This document shows positions 36,071 through 44,212 of a DNA stretch of 64,000 nucleotides, one piece after another. Position 1 is the stretch's first letter; the number at the start of each line of letters is the position of its first letter. A model generated the notes under the pieces. It made no database searches, was not told the origin of the DNA, and was given only the letters and a program-made list of their open reading frames with translations. The DNA is from an uncultured Parabacteroides sp. (GTDB taxonomy: Bacteria; Bacteroidota; Bacteroidia; Bacteroidales; Tannerellaceae): NCBI GenBank assembly GCA_949296075.1, contig CASFNG010000004.1, forward strand, positions 1-64,000, given 5' to 3'. Position numbers and translations under genes: made by a program.

Positions 36071-37300
36071 TCAGCGCTCGATTCTCAGCTTTTTCGCTAA
36101 ATAACGTACCGGATACCATGCCGCGAGGAAGCCGATGGCGAGTACCGTGAGGAAAACCAAGAGGATGTCCGGGAAAATCACCCGCACGGGGTAGGCGTCG
36201 ATGATGAAGCTGCCCGAGGTAGTCCCTAACTGGATGAGGCCGAACTCCTGTTGCAACAGGCAGAGCGCCACGCCGGTCACCACGCCGATCAGCGCCCCGA
36301 AGCCGGAGATCATCCATCCCTCGAACAGGAATATGCGGCGGATCAGCCTATTGTCGGCCCCCATGTGGCGGAGGGTCGCCACGTCCGCCTGTTTCTCGAT
36401 CATCAGCATGGAGAGGGAACCCACCACGTTGAACAGGGCGATGGCGAGGATGAAGGTGAGGATGAGGAAGGTCATCCATTTCTCCACCTGCATCATCTTG
36501 AAGGAGGTGGCCTGTTGCTCGAAACGGTCCTGCACGAGGAAGGAACCGCCCAAGATCCGCCGGATCTCCGCCTTGACCGCCTCAAGATCGTTCCCCTTTT
36601 TCACCTTCAGCTCGATGGCGCTCACCTCTTTCTCGTAATGGAAGAGGGAACGGGCCGTCGAGAGCGGGACGATCATGTAGGCGTCGTCATAGATCTGCTG
36701 ATCGGTACGGAACACGGAGCCGATGAAGGCGTATTCCAATTGGAAGGAAGAGGCAGGATTGGCCATGTTGACTTTCTTGTCGCGCTTGGGGGCGTAAATC
36801 TCAAGGGGCGACATGAATCCGGCGTTGATCCCCAAGGAGTAGGCGAGACCGATGCCTAAGTTGGCGTAGCTGGCCACCTCGTCTTTCAGCCTGAATTCCC
36901 CATCTATCAGGATACTGTCTATCCGGGTAAGCGACTCGTACCGCTCGTCCACCCCTTTTATCGTGGCTACGCTTTGTCGTTCCTTGTAGCGGACGAGGGC
37001 GTTGTCTTGCAACACTTCGCTGAACTCGCTGATAGCCGGCAGCTCACGTACCCGGCGGATCTCCTCCGCTGTCGGGTCGAACACCTTCCCTTGCCGGGGC
37101 GTTATCTTCAGCTCCGGGTCGAAATTGCCGAACAGGGTAGCGACGAGGTCGCTGAAGCCGTTGTACACCGACAAGGCGCATACCAACGCGGTCGTGGCGA
37201 CCACGACCCCGCATACCGATACCATCGAGATGATGTTGATCGCGTTGTGCGACTTCTTCGAGAAAAGGTACCGGCGGGCTATGTAGAACGGCAGGTTCAA
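36071..37300 (-). CDS. LolC/LolE-like ABC transporter permease (FtsX family)
   Basis: This 409-residue inner-membrane protein has an N-terminal helix after the LPFYIARRYLFSKKSHNAINIIS start, a large periplasmic MacB-type domain (about 50-260) and three C-terminal helices (LILTFILAIALFNVVGSL, MISGFGALIGVVTGVAL, IFPDILLVFLTVLAIGFLAAW) characteristic of the FtsX permease fold. This layout fits lipoprotein-releasing LolC/E proteins. The ATPase is not adjacent. It follows rbfA by 12 nt at the end of the aroQ-pyk-rbfA cluster. Confidence 0.9.
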   Translation of the reverse strand: MNLPFYIARRYLFSKKSHNAINIISMVSVCGVVVATTALVCALSVYNGFSDLVATLFGNFDPELKITPRQGKVFDPTAEEIRRVRELPAISEFSEVLQDNALVRYKERQSVATIKGVDERYESLTRIDSILIDGEFRLKDEVASYANLGIGLAYSLGINAGFMSPLEIYAPKRDKKVNMANPASSFQLEYAFIGSVFRTDQQIYDDAYMIVPLSTARSLFHYEKEVSAIELKVKKGNDLEAVKAEIRRILGGSFLVQDRFEQQATSFKMMQVEKWMTFLILTFILAIALFNVVGSLSMLMIEKQADVATLRHMGADNRLIRRIFLFEGWMISGFGALIGVVTGVALCLLQQEFGLIQLGTTSGSFIIDAYPVRVIFPDILLVFLTVLAIGFLAAWYPVRYLAKKLRIER

Positions 37301-37312
37301 GGCGGTCGTCGC

Positions 37313-37648
37313 TTACTTGCGTAACAGGTTATCTATGTTCTCGATGTAGTCAAGCGAGTCGTCGATGAAGAAGACCAGCTCGGGGATCTTGCGCACCTGC
37401 AAGCGTATCCGTTGCCCCAGATCGTAACGGATCGCCTTCGTGTTGGCACGGATCGCCTCCAGCAGCTCCTGCGATTTCCCGGAGGGGAAGATGCTCAGGT
37501 AAGCCTTCGCCACGCTCAGATCCGGGCTCACGCGAACCACGCTGACGGACACCAGCACGCCATGCGTCTTTTGCGTCTGTTTCTGGAAGATGTCTCCCAG
37601 CTCTTTTTGCAACAGGCGCTCGATCTTGTGTAATCTCGTACTTTCCAT
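37313..37648 (-). CDS. rbfA: 30S ribosome-binding factor RbfA
   Basis: This protein has 111 residues from the ATG at 37648; the open frame to 37810 reaches into the upstream methyltransferase gene and is not needed. The sequence STRLHKIERLLQKELGDIFQ at the N-terminus, VSVVRVSPDLSVAKAYLSIF in the KH-like core and the C-terminal LRKIPELVFFIDDSLDY-like segment (actual: VRKIPELVFFIDDS) are typical. RbfA assists maturation of the 16S rRNA 5' end in the small subunit. It lies 11 nt after the methyltransferase gene. Confidence 0.93.
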   Translation of the reverse strand: MESTRLHKIERLLQKELGDIFQKQTQKTHGVLVSVSVVRVSPDLSVAKAYLSIFPSGKSQELLEAIRANTKAIRYDLGQRIRLQVRKIPELVFFIDDSLDYIENIDNLLRK

Positions 37649-37659
37649 ATCGTATTCCT

Positions 37660-38295
37660 TTACTTTTTCCAGATCAAGGTAAGGCCGTCGCGGAGGGGAA
37701 GGATCACCTTCTCCACCCGGTCGTCCCGCTTGATCTTGTCGTTGAACGACATTATTCCTTTTGTCTGTTTGTCGGAGGCATGCACCTCCTCCACCACCTT
37801 TCCGTCCCAAAGCGTGTTGTCGGCGAGGATAATCCCGCCTTGTCTCACCTTCGGGAACACCAAGTCGTAATAATCCGAGTACAGCCGTTTGTCGGCATCG
37901 ATGAAGACCATGTCGAAAGTCTCCTCTAACCGGGGGATGATCTCCATTGCGTCGCCGAGATGGAGTCTCACCTTATCCCGATGCGGAGACCGTGAGAGAT
38001 ACTTTTGGATGAAGTCCTCCATCTCATCGTTGATCTCGATCGTGTGGATCAAGGCTCCCTCTTCCATCCCCTCGGCCATGCAGAGGGTGGCGTATGCCGT
38101 ATAGGTGCCGATCTCCAATACACGGCGGGGGCGGAGCATCTGGCAGAACATCTTCAGTATACGACCTTGCAGGTGCCCCGACAGCATACGCGGACGGAGG
38201 AGGTTCACGTTGGCGTCGCGGTTCAGCGCCGCCAGCAAGTCTCCTTCCTCATCGATATGCGATAGGATGTAGCCCTCGATCCCTTCCGCGAACAT
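37660..38295 (-). CDS. class I SAM-dependent O-methyltransferase
   Basis: This 211-residue protein belongs to the Methyltransf_3 / catechol O-methyltransferase-like family. The SAM-binding motif VLEIGTYTAYATLCMA lies near residue 60, with HTIEIND (motif II), FDMVFIDADKRLY near residue 130 (metal-binding Asp) and IILADNTLWDGKV near residue 155. The physiological acceptor is unknown; relatives methylate catechols or act on tRNA (TrmR-like). It follows pyk by 4 nt, so co-transcription is very likely. Confidence 0.9.
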   Translation of the reverse strand: MFAEGIEGYILSHIDEEGDLLAALNRDANVNLLRPRMLSGHLQGRILKMFCQMLRPRRVLEIGTYTAYATLCMAEGMEEGALIHTIEINDEMEDFIQKYLSRSPHRDKVRLHLGDAMEIIPRLEETFDMVFIDADKRLYSDYYDLVFPKVRQGGIILADNTLWDGKVVEEVHASDKQTKGIMSFNDKIKRDDRVEKVILPLRDGLTLIWKK

Positions 38296-38299
38296 ACGA

Positions 38300-39757
38300 T
38301 TATTCCGTGAAAGTTGGTAACTGGTATTTCTCCCCTGCGTCGAGAACCTTGCCTACGTTGTTGATCTCCAGGAAGCTGGTGCCTCCACCTTCGCCGAAAC
38401 TTCCGCTGAGGTAGGCCACCATGTCGTTGCGCGTGATACGTCCGCTGAGGATCAGCTGGTGAAGTGCGTGGTAGAAATAACCGCGTCGGCTGTCGTTGTA
38501 GGGTTGATGAACCGCCCATACCCCGTAGGAGAGCGAGAGCATCCGCATCACCCTCGGGTTGTAGCAGATGGCGAATACGGTAGAGGTGCCGCGGAAGGCG
38601 GCGAGGTACCGCGCCGTGCGGCCGGTGTAGCTATCGGTGATGATCGCCTTGACGTGCAGCTTCGACGACGACTTTACCGCCTGCTTCGCCAAGAAGGAGG
38701 TGACATCGAGGTCGTTGCCCTCGATCGGGACACGTATGTCGTTGGCGGCGAGCTTGGTCTTCTCGGCCTCGTGCGCCACTTTCGTCATGGTCTGCACGGC
38801 CTCCACCGGATATTTGCCGTAAGCCGTCTCTCCGCTCAGCATCAAGGCATCCGTACGGTAGTAGATCGCATTGGCGATGTCGGTCACCTCGGCCCGGGTG
38901 GGGCGGGGATTGCTGATCATGGAGTGGAGCATCTGGGTGGCCACGATGACCGGTTTCTTCACCTCCACGCACTTGCGGATCAAGACGCGCTGGATGCCCG
39001 GTATCTTCTCGGCGGGAACCTCGATACCCAAGTCGCCGCGGGCGATCATGATGCCGTAGGCCGCCTCCAAGATCTCGTCGATATTATCCACGCCCTCTTG
39101 GTTCTCGATCTTGGCGATGATCTTGATGGGGCTGTTATATTCGTCCAATATACGCTGTATATCCAGTACATCCTGCTTGCTGCGCACGAACGAATGGGCG
39201 ATGAAATCCAGGTCGTGCCCGATCGCCCAGACGATATTGCTGCGGTCTTTCTCCGTCAGCGACGGCAGGTTGATGCGCACGCCCGGCACATTCACGCTCT
39301 TGCGGCTGCCGAGGGTGGCGTCGTTCTGTATCTCGCAGACCAAGTAATCGGTCGTTTTCTCGGTGACCTTCAGCTCCAAGTCGCCGTCGTCGATCAGGAT
39401 GTCGCTGCCCACCACCAGGTCGTTCACGAAATTCTTGTAAGAGACGCAGATCAACTCGCGGGTAGTCTCCTGGTCCGGGTTCCCCATGATCCGGACGGTA
39501 TCTCCCGTCTTGAAGGGGATCGGCTCCTTGTTTACCGTTGTCGTGGTGCGTACCTCCGGTCCTTTCGTGTCCATCAGGATCCCGATCCGGTCGGATACGG
39601 CACGGACATTATTCACCACGCGTGTCAGCCCCTCCTCTGTCATGTGGGCCGTGTTCAGGCGTACCACGTTCATTCCCGCCTTGTAGAGCGCGTCGATAAA
39701 CTCCACGTCGCAGCGCTGGTCGGAAATCGTGGCGACAATCTTCGTATGCTTCAACAT
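38300..39757 (-). CDS. pyk: pyruvate kinase
   Basis: This 485-residue enzyme transfers phosphate from PEP to ADP. The N-terminal HTKIVATISDQRCDVEFI and NVVRLNTAHM start the barrel. Residues around 210-250 show IIAKIENQEGVDNIDEIL and GIMIARGDLGIEVPAEKI, with the catalytic Lys and metal-binding Glu/Asp. ATQMLHSMI follows, and the C-terminal domain ends the chain. Length fits the tetrameric bacterial form. It is second in the aroQ-pyk cluster. Confidence 0.96.
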   Translation of the reverse strand: MLKHTKIVATISDQRCDVEFIDALYKAGMNVVRLNTAHMTEEGLTRVVNNVRAVSDRIGILMDTKGPEVRTTTTVNKEPIPFKTGDTVRIMGNPDQETTRELICVSYKNFVNDLVVGSDILIDDGDLELKVTEKTTDYLVCEIQNDATLGSRKSVNVPGVRINLPSLTEKDRSNIVWAIGHDLDFIAHSFVRSKQDVLDIQRILDEYNSPIKIIAKIENQEGVDNIDEILEAAYGIMIARGDLGIEVPAEKIPGIQRVLIRKCVEVKKPVIVATQMLHSMISNPRPTRAEVTDIANAIYYRTDALMLSGETAYGKYPVEAVQTMTKVAHEAEKTKLAANDIRVPIEGNDLDVTSFLAKQAVKSSSKLHVKAIITDSYTGRTARYLAAFRGTSTVFAICYNPRVMRMLSLSYGVWAVHQPYNDSRRGYFYHALHQLILSGRITRNDMVAYLSGSFGEGGGTSFLEINNVGKVLDAGEKYQLPTFTE

Positions 39758-39818
39758 AATACCTTTATATTTATTGACCTAATTATTAATGTATATAGAT
39801 AACCTCCCAACAAGTGGC

Positions 39819-40235
39819 TCAGCGGAACGACTCGACCGCCAGGCGATAGGAATCGAGCCCGAACCCGAGGATCACTCCCCGGCAGGCCGCCGAGATCATG
39901 GATACATGGCGGAATGGCTCGCGGGCATGGACATTCGAGATATGCACCTCCACCACGGGAGTGGTGACCGCCTGGATCGCGTCGCGCAAGGCGATGGAGG
40001 TGTGCGTGTAGGCGCCTGCGTTGAGCACGATCCCGTCGAAGTCGAACCCTACCTCATGGATCTTGTTAATCAGCTCCCCCTCTATGTTACTCTGGAAATA
40101 GGCGATCTCGCACTCGGGATAGTCAGAGCGCAGCGTCTCCAAGTACCCCCCGAACGAGGCGTTGCCATATACGGCCGGTTCCCGTTTACCCAATAGGTTT
40201 AAGTTAGGGCCATTGATGATCTGGATCTTCTTCAT
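39819..40235 (-). CDS. aroQ: type II 3-dehydroquinate dehydratase
   Basis: This 138-residue enzyme catalyses the third step of the shikimate pathway. Motifs in order are INGPNLNLLGKREPAVYG (active-site loop with Arg and Tyr, about 6-23), FQSNIEGELI (about 47), LNAGAYTHTSIALRDAI (about 75-91) and VEVHISNVHAREPFR with the catalytic His (about 98-112). It is the first gene of the minus-strand cluster, 61 nt before pyk. A reverse -7-like TATCTTCG (40280-40273) lies upstream. Confidence 0.95.
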   Translation of the reverse strand: MKKIQIINGPNLNLLGKREPAVYGNASFGGYLETLRSDYPECEIAYFQSNIEGELINKIHEVGFDFDGIVLNAGAYTHTSIALRDAIQAVTTPVVEVHISNVHAREPFRHVSMISAACRGVILGFGLDSYRLAVESFR

Positions 40236-40316
40236 ACTTTTCTCGCAAGTTTAGTATCTTTGGCACAGTTGCCGAAGATAGGATGCGCCTCGGCCCCGCG
40301 AAAACGGGCGGGCCCT

Positions 40317-40347
40317 TTTGCGTGGCACTTGGCTTTCACTATCTTTG
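40317..40347 (+). promoter_or_regulatory. promoter of xerD
   Basis: TTTG (40317-40320), a 19-bp spacer and TATCTTTG (40340-40347) form an exact consensus promoter pointing at xerD. A second forward TATCTTTG occurs at 40255-40262. Confidence 0.8.
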
Positions 40348-40410
40348 CCTTAATCGCCGTACGAGCCGGGATTATCCGGCAAAGGTAAGGTTTTATTTGA
40401 CACGTTCCTA

Positions 40411-41331
40411 ATGAGATACCCTACAATGCGACCCGAAAAAGATATAATGAGCCGATATGACACCTATTTGCGGTTAGAGAAATCGCTCTCGCCCAACTCG
40501 ATCGACGCCTATATGACGGATCTCGACAAATTGGCGCGCTTCGCCGAGACGGAAGGCAAGAAGCTGACAGACATCACCTACGACGACCTCCAGCAGTTTG
40601 TCGCCCAGCTGCGCGACATCGGCATCCATCCCCGCTCGCAGGCCCGCATCCTCTCCGGCATCAAGTCGTTCTACCATTTCCTGCTGCTCGACGGCTATAT
40701 CTCCACCGACCCGACCGAGCTGATCGAGTCGCCCAAGATCGGGCTGAGGCTGCCGGAGGTGCTTACCTTGGGCGAGGTGGACCGTATCCTCGATTCCATC
40801 GACCTGACCACCCCCGAGGGGCAGCGCAACCGGGCCATGCTAGAGGTGCTGTATAGCTGCGGCCTGCGGGTATCCGAGTTGGTAGGGCTGCGCTACTCGG
40901 ATGTCTATCCGAAGGAGGGCTTCGTGAGGGTAGAGGGAAAGGGGGGCAAGCAGCGGCTGGTCCCCATCTCCGACACCGCCCTCCGCGAGATCCGCAACTA
41001 CCTGATCGACCGTAATCAAGTAGTGGCGAAGAAGGGCTTCGAGGACATCCTTTTCCTCAGCCGGCGGGGGACGGCGCTCTCCCGGATCATGGTGTTCCAT
41101 ATCATCAAGGAGCAGGCGGAAAAAGCTGGCGTACAAAAAAACGTAAGTCCGCATACTTTTCGTCATTCCTTCGCCACCCATTTATTGGAAGGCGGGGCGA
41201 ACCTCCGGGCGATCCAGGAGATGCTCGGGCACGAGAAGATCACCACCACCGAGATCTACACCCATATCGACCGGGCCTTCCTGCGGCGCGAGATCCTGGA
41301 GCACCATCCCCGCAACAAGCCGAGGGGGTGA
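40411..41331 (+). CDS. xerD: site-specific tyrosine recombinase XerD
   Basis: This is a housekeeping-type recombinase of 306 residues; ATGs at 40426 and 40447 are alternative starts. The N-terminal SAM-like domain reads SRYDTYLRLEKSLSPNSID. The catalytic domain has LYSCGLRVSEL (catalytic Arg), HTFRHSFATHLLEGG (His-x-x-Arg), GHEKITTTEIYTH (His and the nucleophile Tyr). It resolves chromosome dimers at dif together with a partner. Its length, isolated position and place next to aroQ argue against a mobile-element integrase. Confidence 0.92.
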   Translation: MRYPTMRPEKDIMSRYDTYLRLEKSLSPNSIDAYMTDLDKLARFAETEGKKLTDITYDDLQQFVAQLRDIGIHPRSQARILSGIKSFYHFLLLDGYISTDPTELIESPKIGLRLPEVLTLGEVDRILDSIDLTTPEGQRNRAMLEVLYSCGLRVSELVGLRYSDVYPKEGFVRVEGKGGKQRLVPISDTALREIRNYLIDRNQVVAKKGFEDILFLSRRGTALSRIMVFHIIKEQAEKAGVQKNVSPHTFRHSFATHLLEGGANLRAIQEMLGHEKITTTEIYTHIDRAFLRREILEHHPRNKPRG

Positions 41332-41337
41332 GAGGGG

Positions 41338-42807
41338 CTATCGCCTCGTCTGTTTCCGGACGATCCTCCCTATCCTGCGGACGCAAAGGCAGGCGCCGGT
41401 GGCGCAAACGGCCGCCCCGCCGAGGCAAAGTGTCCAAACGCAGAGTGTCCATAGCGCCGGACGGTCGATCAAGAATTTGACATTGAGGTAGTGAAATGCG
41501 TTGAACAGCCATCGCCGGACCATCTTGTTCCGGTTCAGGTAGTGGATGTCGCCCGTATGGGGATCTACATAATAACGCGAGCGGATCGCGTCGTCTACCG
41601 TCACCCGATAGACCGGGAGCGGATAGCTGTGCTTGTAAGAGAGGTAATAATCGTCGTATTCCTTTAACAGGTCTATCCGAATGGGAATCCCCTCTCCATG
41701 TATTTTCTTGACGGCCTCCAAAATGAGTGAGGAGGGAAGGGAGAGCGGGCGGATCTCCCCGGCTGCCGACGCGTCGATCCAGCGTTCTACGTTCCCCTCG
41801 ATAATCCGGTAAGCCGGAAGGGAGGCGAAACGTGTCCACTCCACCTCCTTCAATAAAGGGTATTCCTTTTTCAGGAGGCGATAGTCGAGAGCGTAGGACG
41901 AGGAGGGGAGTAGCCGCTTCCCCCATAGCTTCGTCTCGGGGAAGAAGTATTTTCCGTCGGAGTTGACTAACCATTGCGGCACGCGCCGCATGGCGAACAC
42001 GCCGCTCATGCCCCAAGTGATGAGGAAGAGCCCGAATACCAGTCCTAAGGCGTAATGCCATCGCCAGGCGAATTTCCGGTAAGGGTTGGCTATCCTGCCC
42101 TGTTTACGGTAGGTGCCGACGCAGAGGTATAGCCCGAGCGCGAGCCCGCTCAACGCGGCGAGCAGGCAGAGCGTGCCGCCGATCGTGATGCTCGTCTCCC
42201 AGCGGTCGAGGTGTTTCCTGATAAAGGGGAGATAGAATTTGTGGGGGATGGCCCCGAGCCAAGCCCAGATCCGTTCGTTCCGGTTAGTGAGTTGCTGTGC
42301 CTCGCCTGTCTTTCCGGAGATGAAGAGTTCGTGCCTCTCGGGATCGTCGAAATAGAACTTATAGATCGGCATGGCACGGTCGTATCGGGAATAGAGGATC
42401 CACTGTTCCCGCTCGTTGAGGGTATCTACCCGGCGTATCGGGGCGTCGATCCAACGAAGGGCCTCCGCCTCCGCGAACTTGTAGGTGACCGGTAGGATCG
42501 GGGGGGGAGTCCCGGAAGGATAGACGAAAGCCGTGTCGTCAGTCGCCACGGAGACCTGCGTTTGCCCTTGGAATTGTCGCAGGGATAGATGCCGTATCTC
42601 GCCACCGGCACGCTCCTCGATCTCCCGGGGGGCAGGCAGCGAATCAGGCAAGCTCTCCTTCATCTCGTTCAGTCGTGCCTCGGATAACCGGGGATAGGGA
42701 TGATAGATCAGGACGAGCCCTGTCAGGAACCACATCAGGAAGAACAGGGCGATGATACCGCCTACGAGACGGTGCCCCGTAAATAAGAGGCGAATCGTTT
42801 TTTTCAT
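41338..42807 (-). CDS. PepSY-associated membrane protein (XusC-like)
   Basis: This 489-residue inner-membrane protein has four hydrophobic helices: HRLVGGIIALFFLMWFLTGL (about 11-30), SITIGGTLCLLAALSGLALGLYL (about 205-228), HYALGLVFGLFLITWGMSGVFA (about 252-273) and LWTLCVWTLCLGGAAVCATG near the end. Long periplasmic PepSY-type domains lie between them. Paired histidines at helix edges (HRLVG, HYALG) suggest haem or metal binding, as in siderophore reductases such as FoxB. With the DUF4374 lipoprotein and TonB receptor upstream it matches the Bacteroides XusABC layout, where XusC has this architecture. A strong hairpin separates it from the DUF4374 gene. Confidence 0.85.
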   Translation of the reverse strand: MKKTIRLLFTGHRLVGGIIALFFLMWFLTGLVLIYHPYPRLSEARLNEMKESLPDSLPAPREIEERAGGEIRHLSLRQFQGQTQVSVATDDTAFVYPSGTPPPILPVTYKFAEAEALRWIDAPIRRVDTLNEREQWILYSRYDRAMPIYKFYFDDPERHELFISGKTGEAQQLTNRNERIWAWLGAIPHKFYLPFIRKHLDRWETSITIGGTLCLLAALSGLALGLYLCVGTYRKQGRIANPYRKFAWRWHYALGLVFGLFLITWGMSGVFAMRRVPQWLVNSDGKYFFPETKLWGKRLLPSSSYALDYRLLKKEYPLLKEVEWTRFASLPAYRIIEGNVERWIDASAAGEIRPLSLPSSLILEAVKKIHGEGIPIRIDLLKEYDDYYLSYKHSYPLPVYRVTVDDAIRSRYYVDPHTGDIHYLNRNKMVRRWLFNAFHYLNVKFLIDRPALWTLCVWTLCLGGAAVCATGACLCVRRIGRIVRKQTRR

Positions 42808-42833
42808 GATTTTTTCGCTTAAAATGATGGGAT

Positions 42834-42869
42834 GATAAACGAAAGGGTCGCCGCGGTCCGCGGCGACCC
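42834..42869 (-). terminator. hairpin between the DUF4374 and PepSY genes
   Basis: On the minus strand GGGTCGCCGC pairs with GCGGCGACCC around GGACC and is followed by TTTCGTTTATC. It may end part of the transcripts and lower expression of the PepSY gene relative to the receptor and lipoprotein. Confidence 0.6.
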
Positions 42870-42905
42870 CCTCGTGATCTCGCGATCGGCGTAGGATCTG
42901 AGCCC

Positions 42906-44201
42906 CTATTCCTTGTCGTCGTTATCCAATAAGACGATCCGGTTGAAGACGTATCCTTCCGTGATCTCCATCCCTTTGGAGGCTTGCCCGGCAGGGATGT
43001 CGTAGATATAGACGCAAGGAGCCGAGCTTTGCGGGTTGACACCGATGTAGGCCATGTCGCCATCCACCAAGGAGCGTTGGGAGAAGGTGCCGCTGCTGAA
43101 CGGCAGGTTCTTCCCGTCGCATTGGATCTCCGTCTTCTCGTCGGTATTCAAGTCGAGGATCGCGTAGTAACAGTTGTAGGCGCTTCCCCACTCGCCCGCT
43201 CCGGTATAGGTGGGATCCTGGATATAGATCAACGCCTTCCCGGGAGTCAGGTAGCTGGCGGTCACCAACTTGCCCTGATCGTAGTTGTAGCCCGTATAGC
43301 TATTGTCGAACGCCATCTCCCCTTTCTTGATCCGGAGCAGGCGGCCATATTGCTGCGTGGAGCTGGGCGCTCCCGGGATCTTGATGTTGCAGGCGAGGTA
43401 CAGGTTCTCGTTCTCGTCGAAGAACATCTTGTCTTGCAGCAACTCGCCGTAAGCCGTGCCCGCCATCTGCTCGGCACGCTCCTCCACGATGTCGCCCACC
43501 TCCACGCTCATGTCGTCGGCGTTGATGAAGGCGGCGTAGAAATGGCTCTTCTCTTTCTTGTGCTGGTAGAAATAGATGACGCGGTTGTCCGACTTCCGGT
43601 AGCGCGCCAATCCCGATGTGCTGAACGAATCCCCCTCGGGGCAGACCAGCGGCAGCTCGCCTTCCGCCAAGATGCTCATGTCGCTTGCGTTCAGCTTTGT
43701 CCAGATCACCTTGTCGCCGGTGCCATTAGCCGCCATGATAAGCAGCGTATTGTCGTCGATCCATGCGTGGGTATAGCGACGATCCTTAAAGGTATTCTTC
43801 ACGAACGGCTGTTCGGCGATCACCTTCAGCTGGTTCCCCACGATCTGGTATTTCGAGAAACGGTCGGCGGATACGGGTACCTGGTAATAATACTTCCCCT
43901 TGATGATGGACTCCTGGTGCATCGTGGCGGTCACGTCCGCGCCATCGTTCCGGAAATCGACGGTCGGCTGTACGGTGAGTGAGTCGAGGCTTTTTACCAA
44001 CAGCGTGCTTTTCGAGCCCATGCCACCGGCACCTCCTACGCTTACCCAGATGTCGAAATGGGTAGTCCGTGCCTCGGTCTCCGGCTTATCCGGCTGGTCG
44101 GGAGTGGGGTTTGGCGTTGGGTCATCCTTGTCACAGGCGTTGAATGAAAGCGCGCAGAGCGAGGCTGCGAGCATACAGGCGAATAATTTGAATTGTTTCA
44201 T
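42906..44201 (-). CDS. DUF4374 domain lipoprotein (XusB-like)
   Basis: This 431-residue lipoprotein has the signal SLCALSFNAC followed by DKDDPTPNPTPDQPDKPE, an acidic and Pro-rich tether that resembles Bacteroides surface lipoprotein export signals. The body consists of beta-rich repeats (THAWIDDNTLLIMAANGTGD, YFYQHKKEKSHFYAAFINAD, TASYLTPGKALIYIQDPTYTG), consistent with a beta-propeller. The DUF4374 family includes XusB, which binds enterobactin at the cell surface of Bacteroides thetaiotaomicron. The gene lies 11 nt after the TonB receptor, so they are one operon. Here the operon is preceded by a cobalamin riboswitch, so the ligand may be a corrinoid rather than a siderophore. Confidence 0.87.
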   Translation of the reverse strand: MKQFKLFACMLAASLCALSFNACDKDDPTPNPTPDQPDKPETEARTTHFDIWVSVGGAGGMGSKSTLLVKSLDSLTVQPTVDFRNDGADVTATMHQESIIKGKYYYQVPVSADRFSKYQIVGNQLKVIAEQPFVKNTFKDRRYTHAWIDDNTLLIMAANGTGDKVIWTKLNASDMSILAEGELPLVCPEGDSFSTSGLARYRKSDNRVIYFYQHKKEKSHFYAAFINADDMSVEVGDIVEERAEQMAGTAYGELLQDKMFFDENENLYLACNIKIPGAPSSTQQYGRLLRIKKGEMAFDNSYTGYNYDQGKLVTASYLTPGKALIYIQDPTYTGAGEWGSAYNCYYAILDLNTDEKTEIQCDGKNLPFSSGTFSQRSLVDGDMAYIGVNPQSSAPCVYIYDIPAGQASKGMEITEGYVFNRIVLLDNDDKE

Positions 44202-44212
44202 GATACATTTAT

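Noticed and set aside
40411-41331. Mobile-element integrase
   Set aside because: Length, motifs and housekeeping context fit XerD. No att repeats or cargo are seen.
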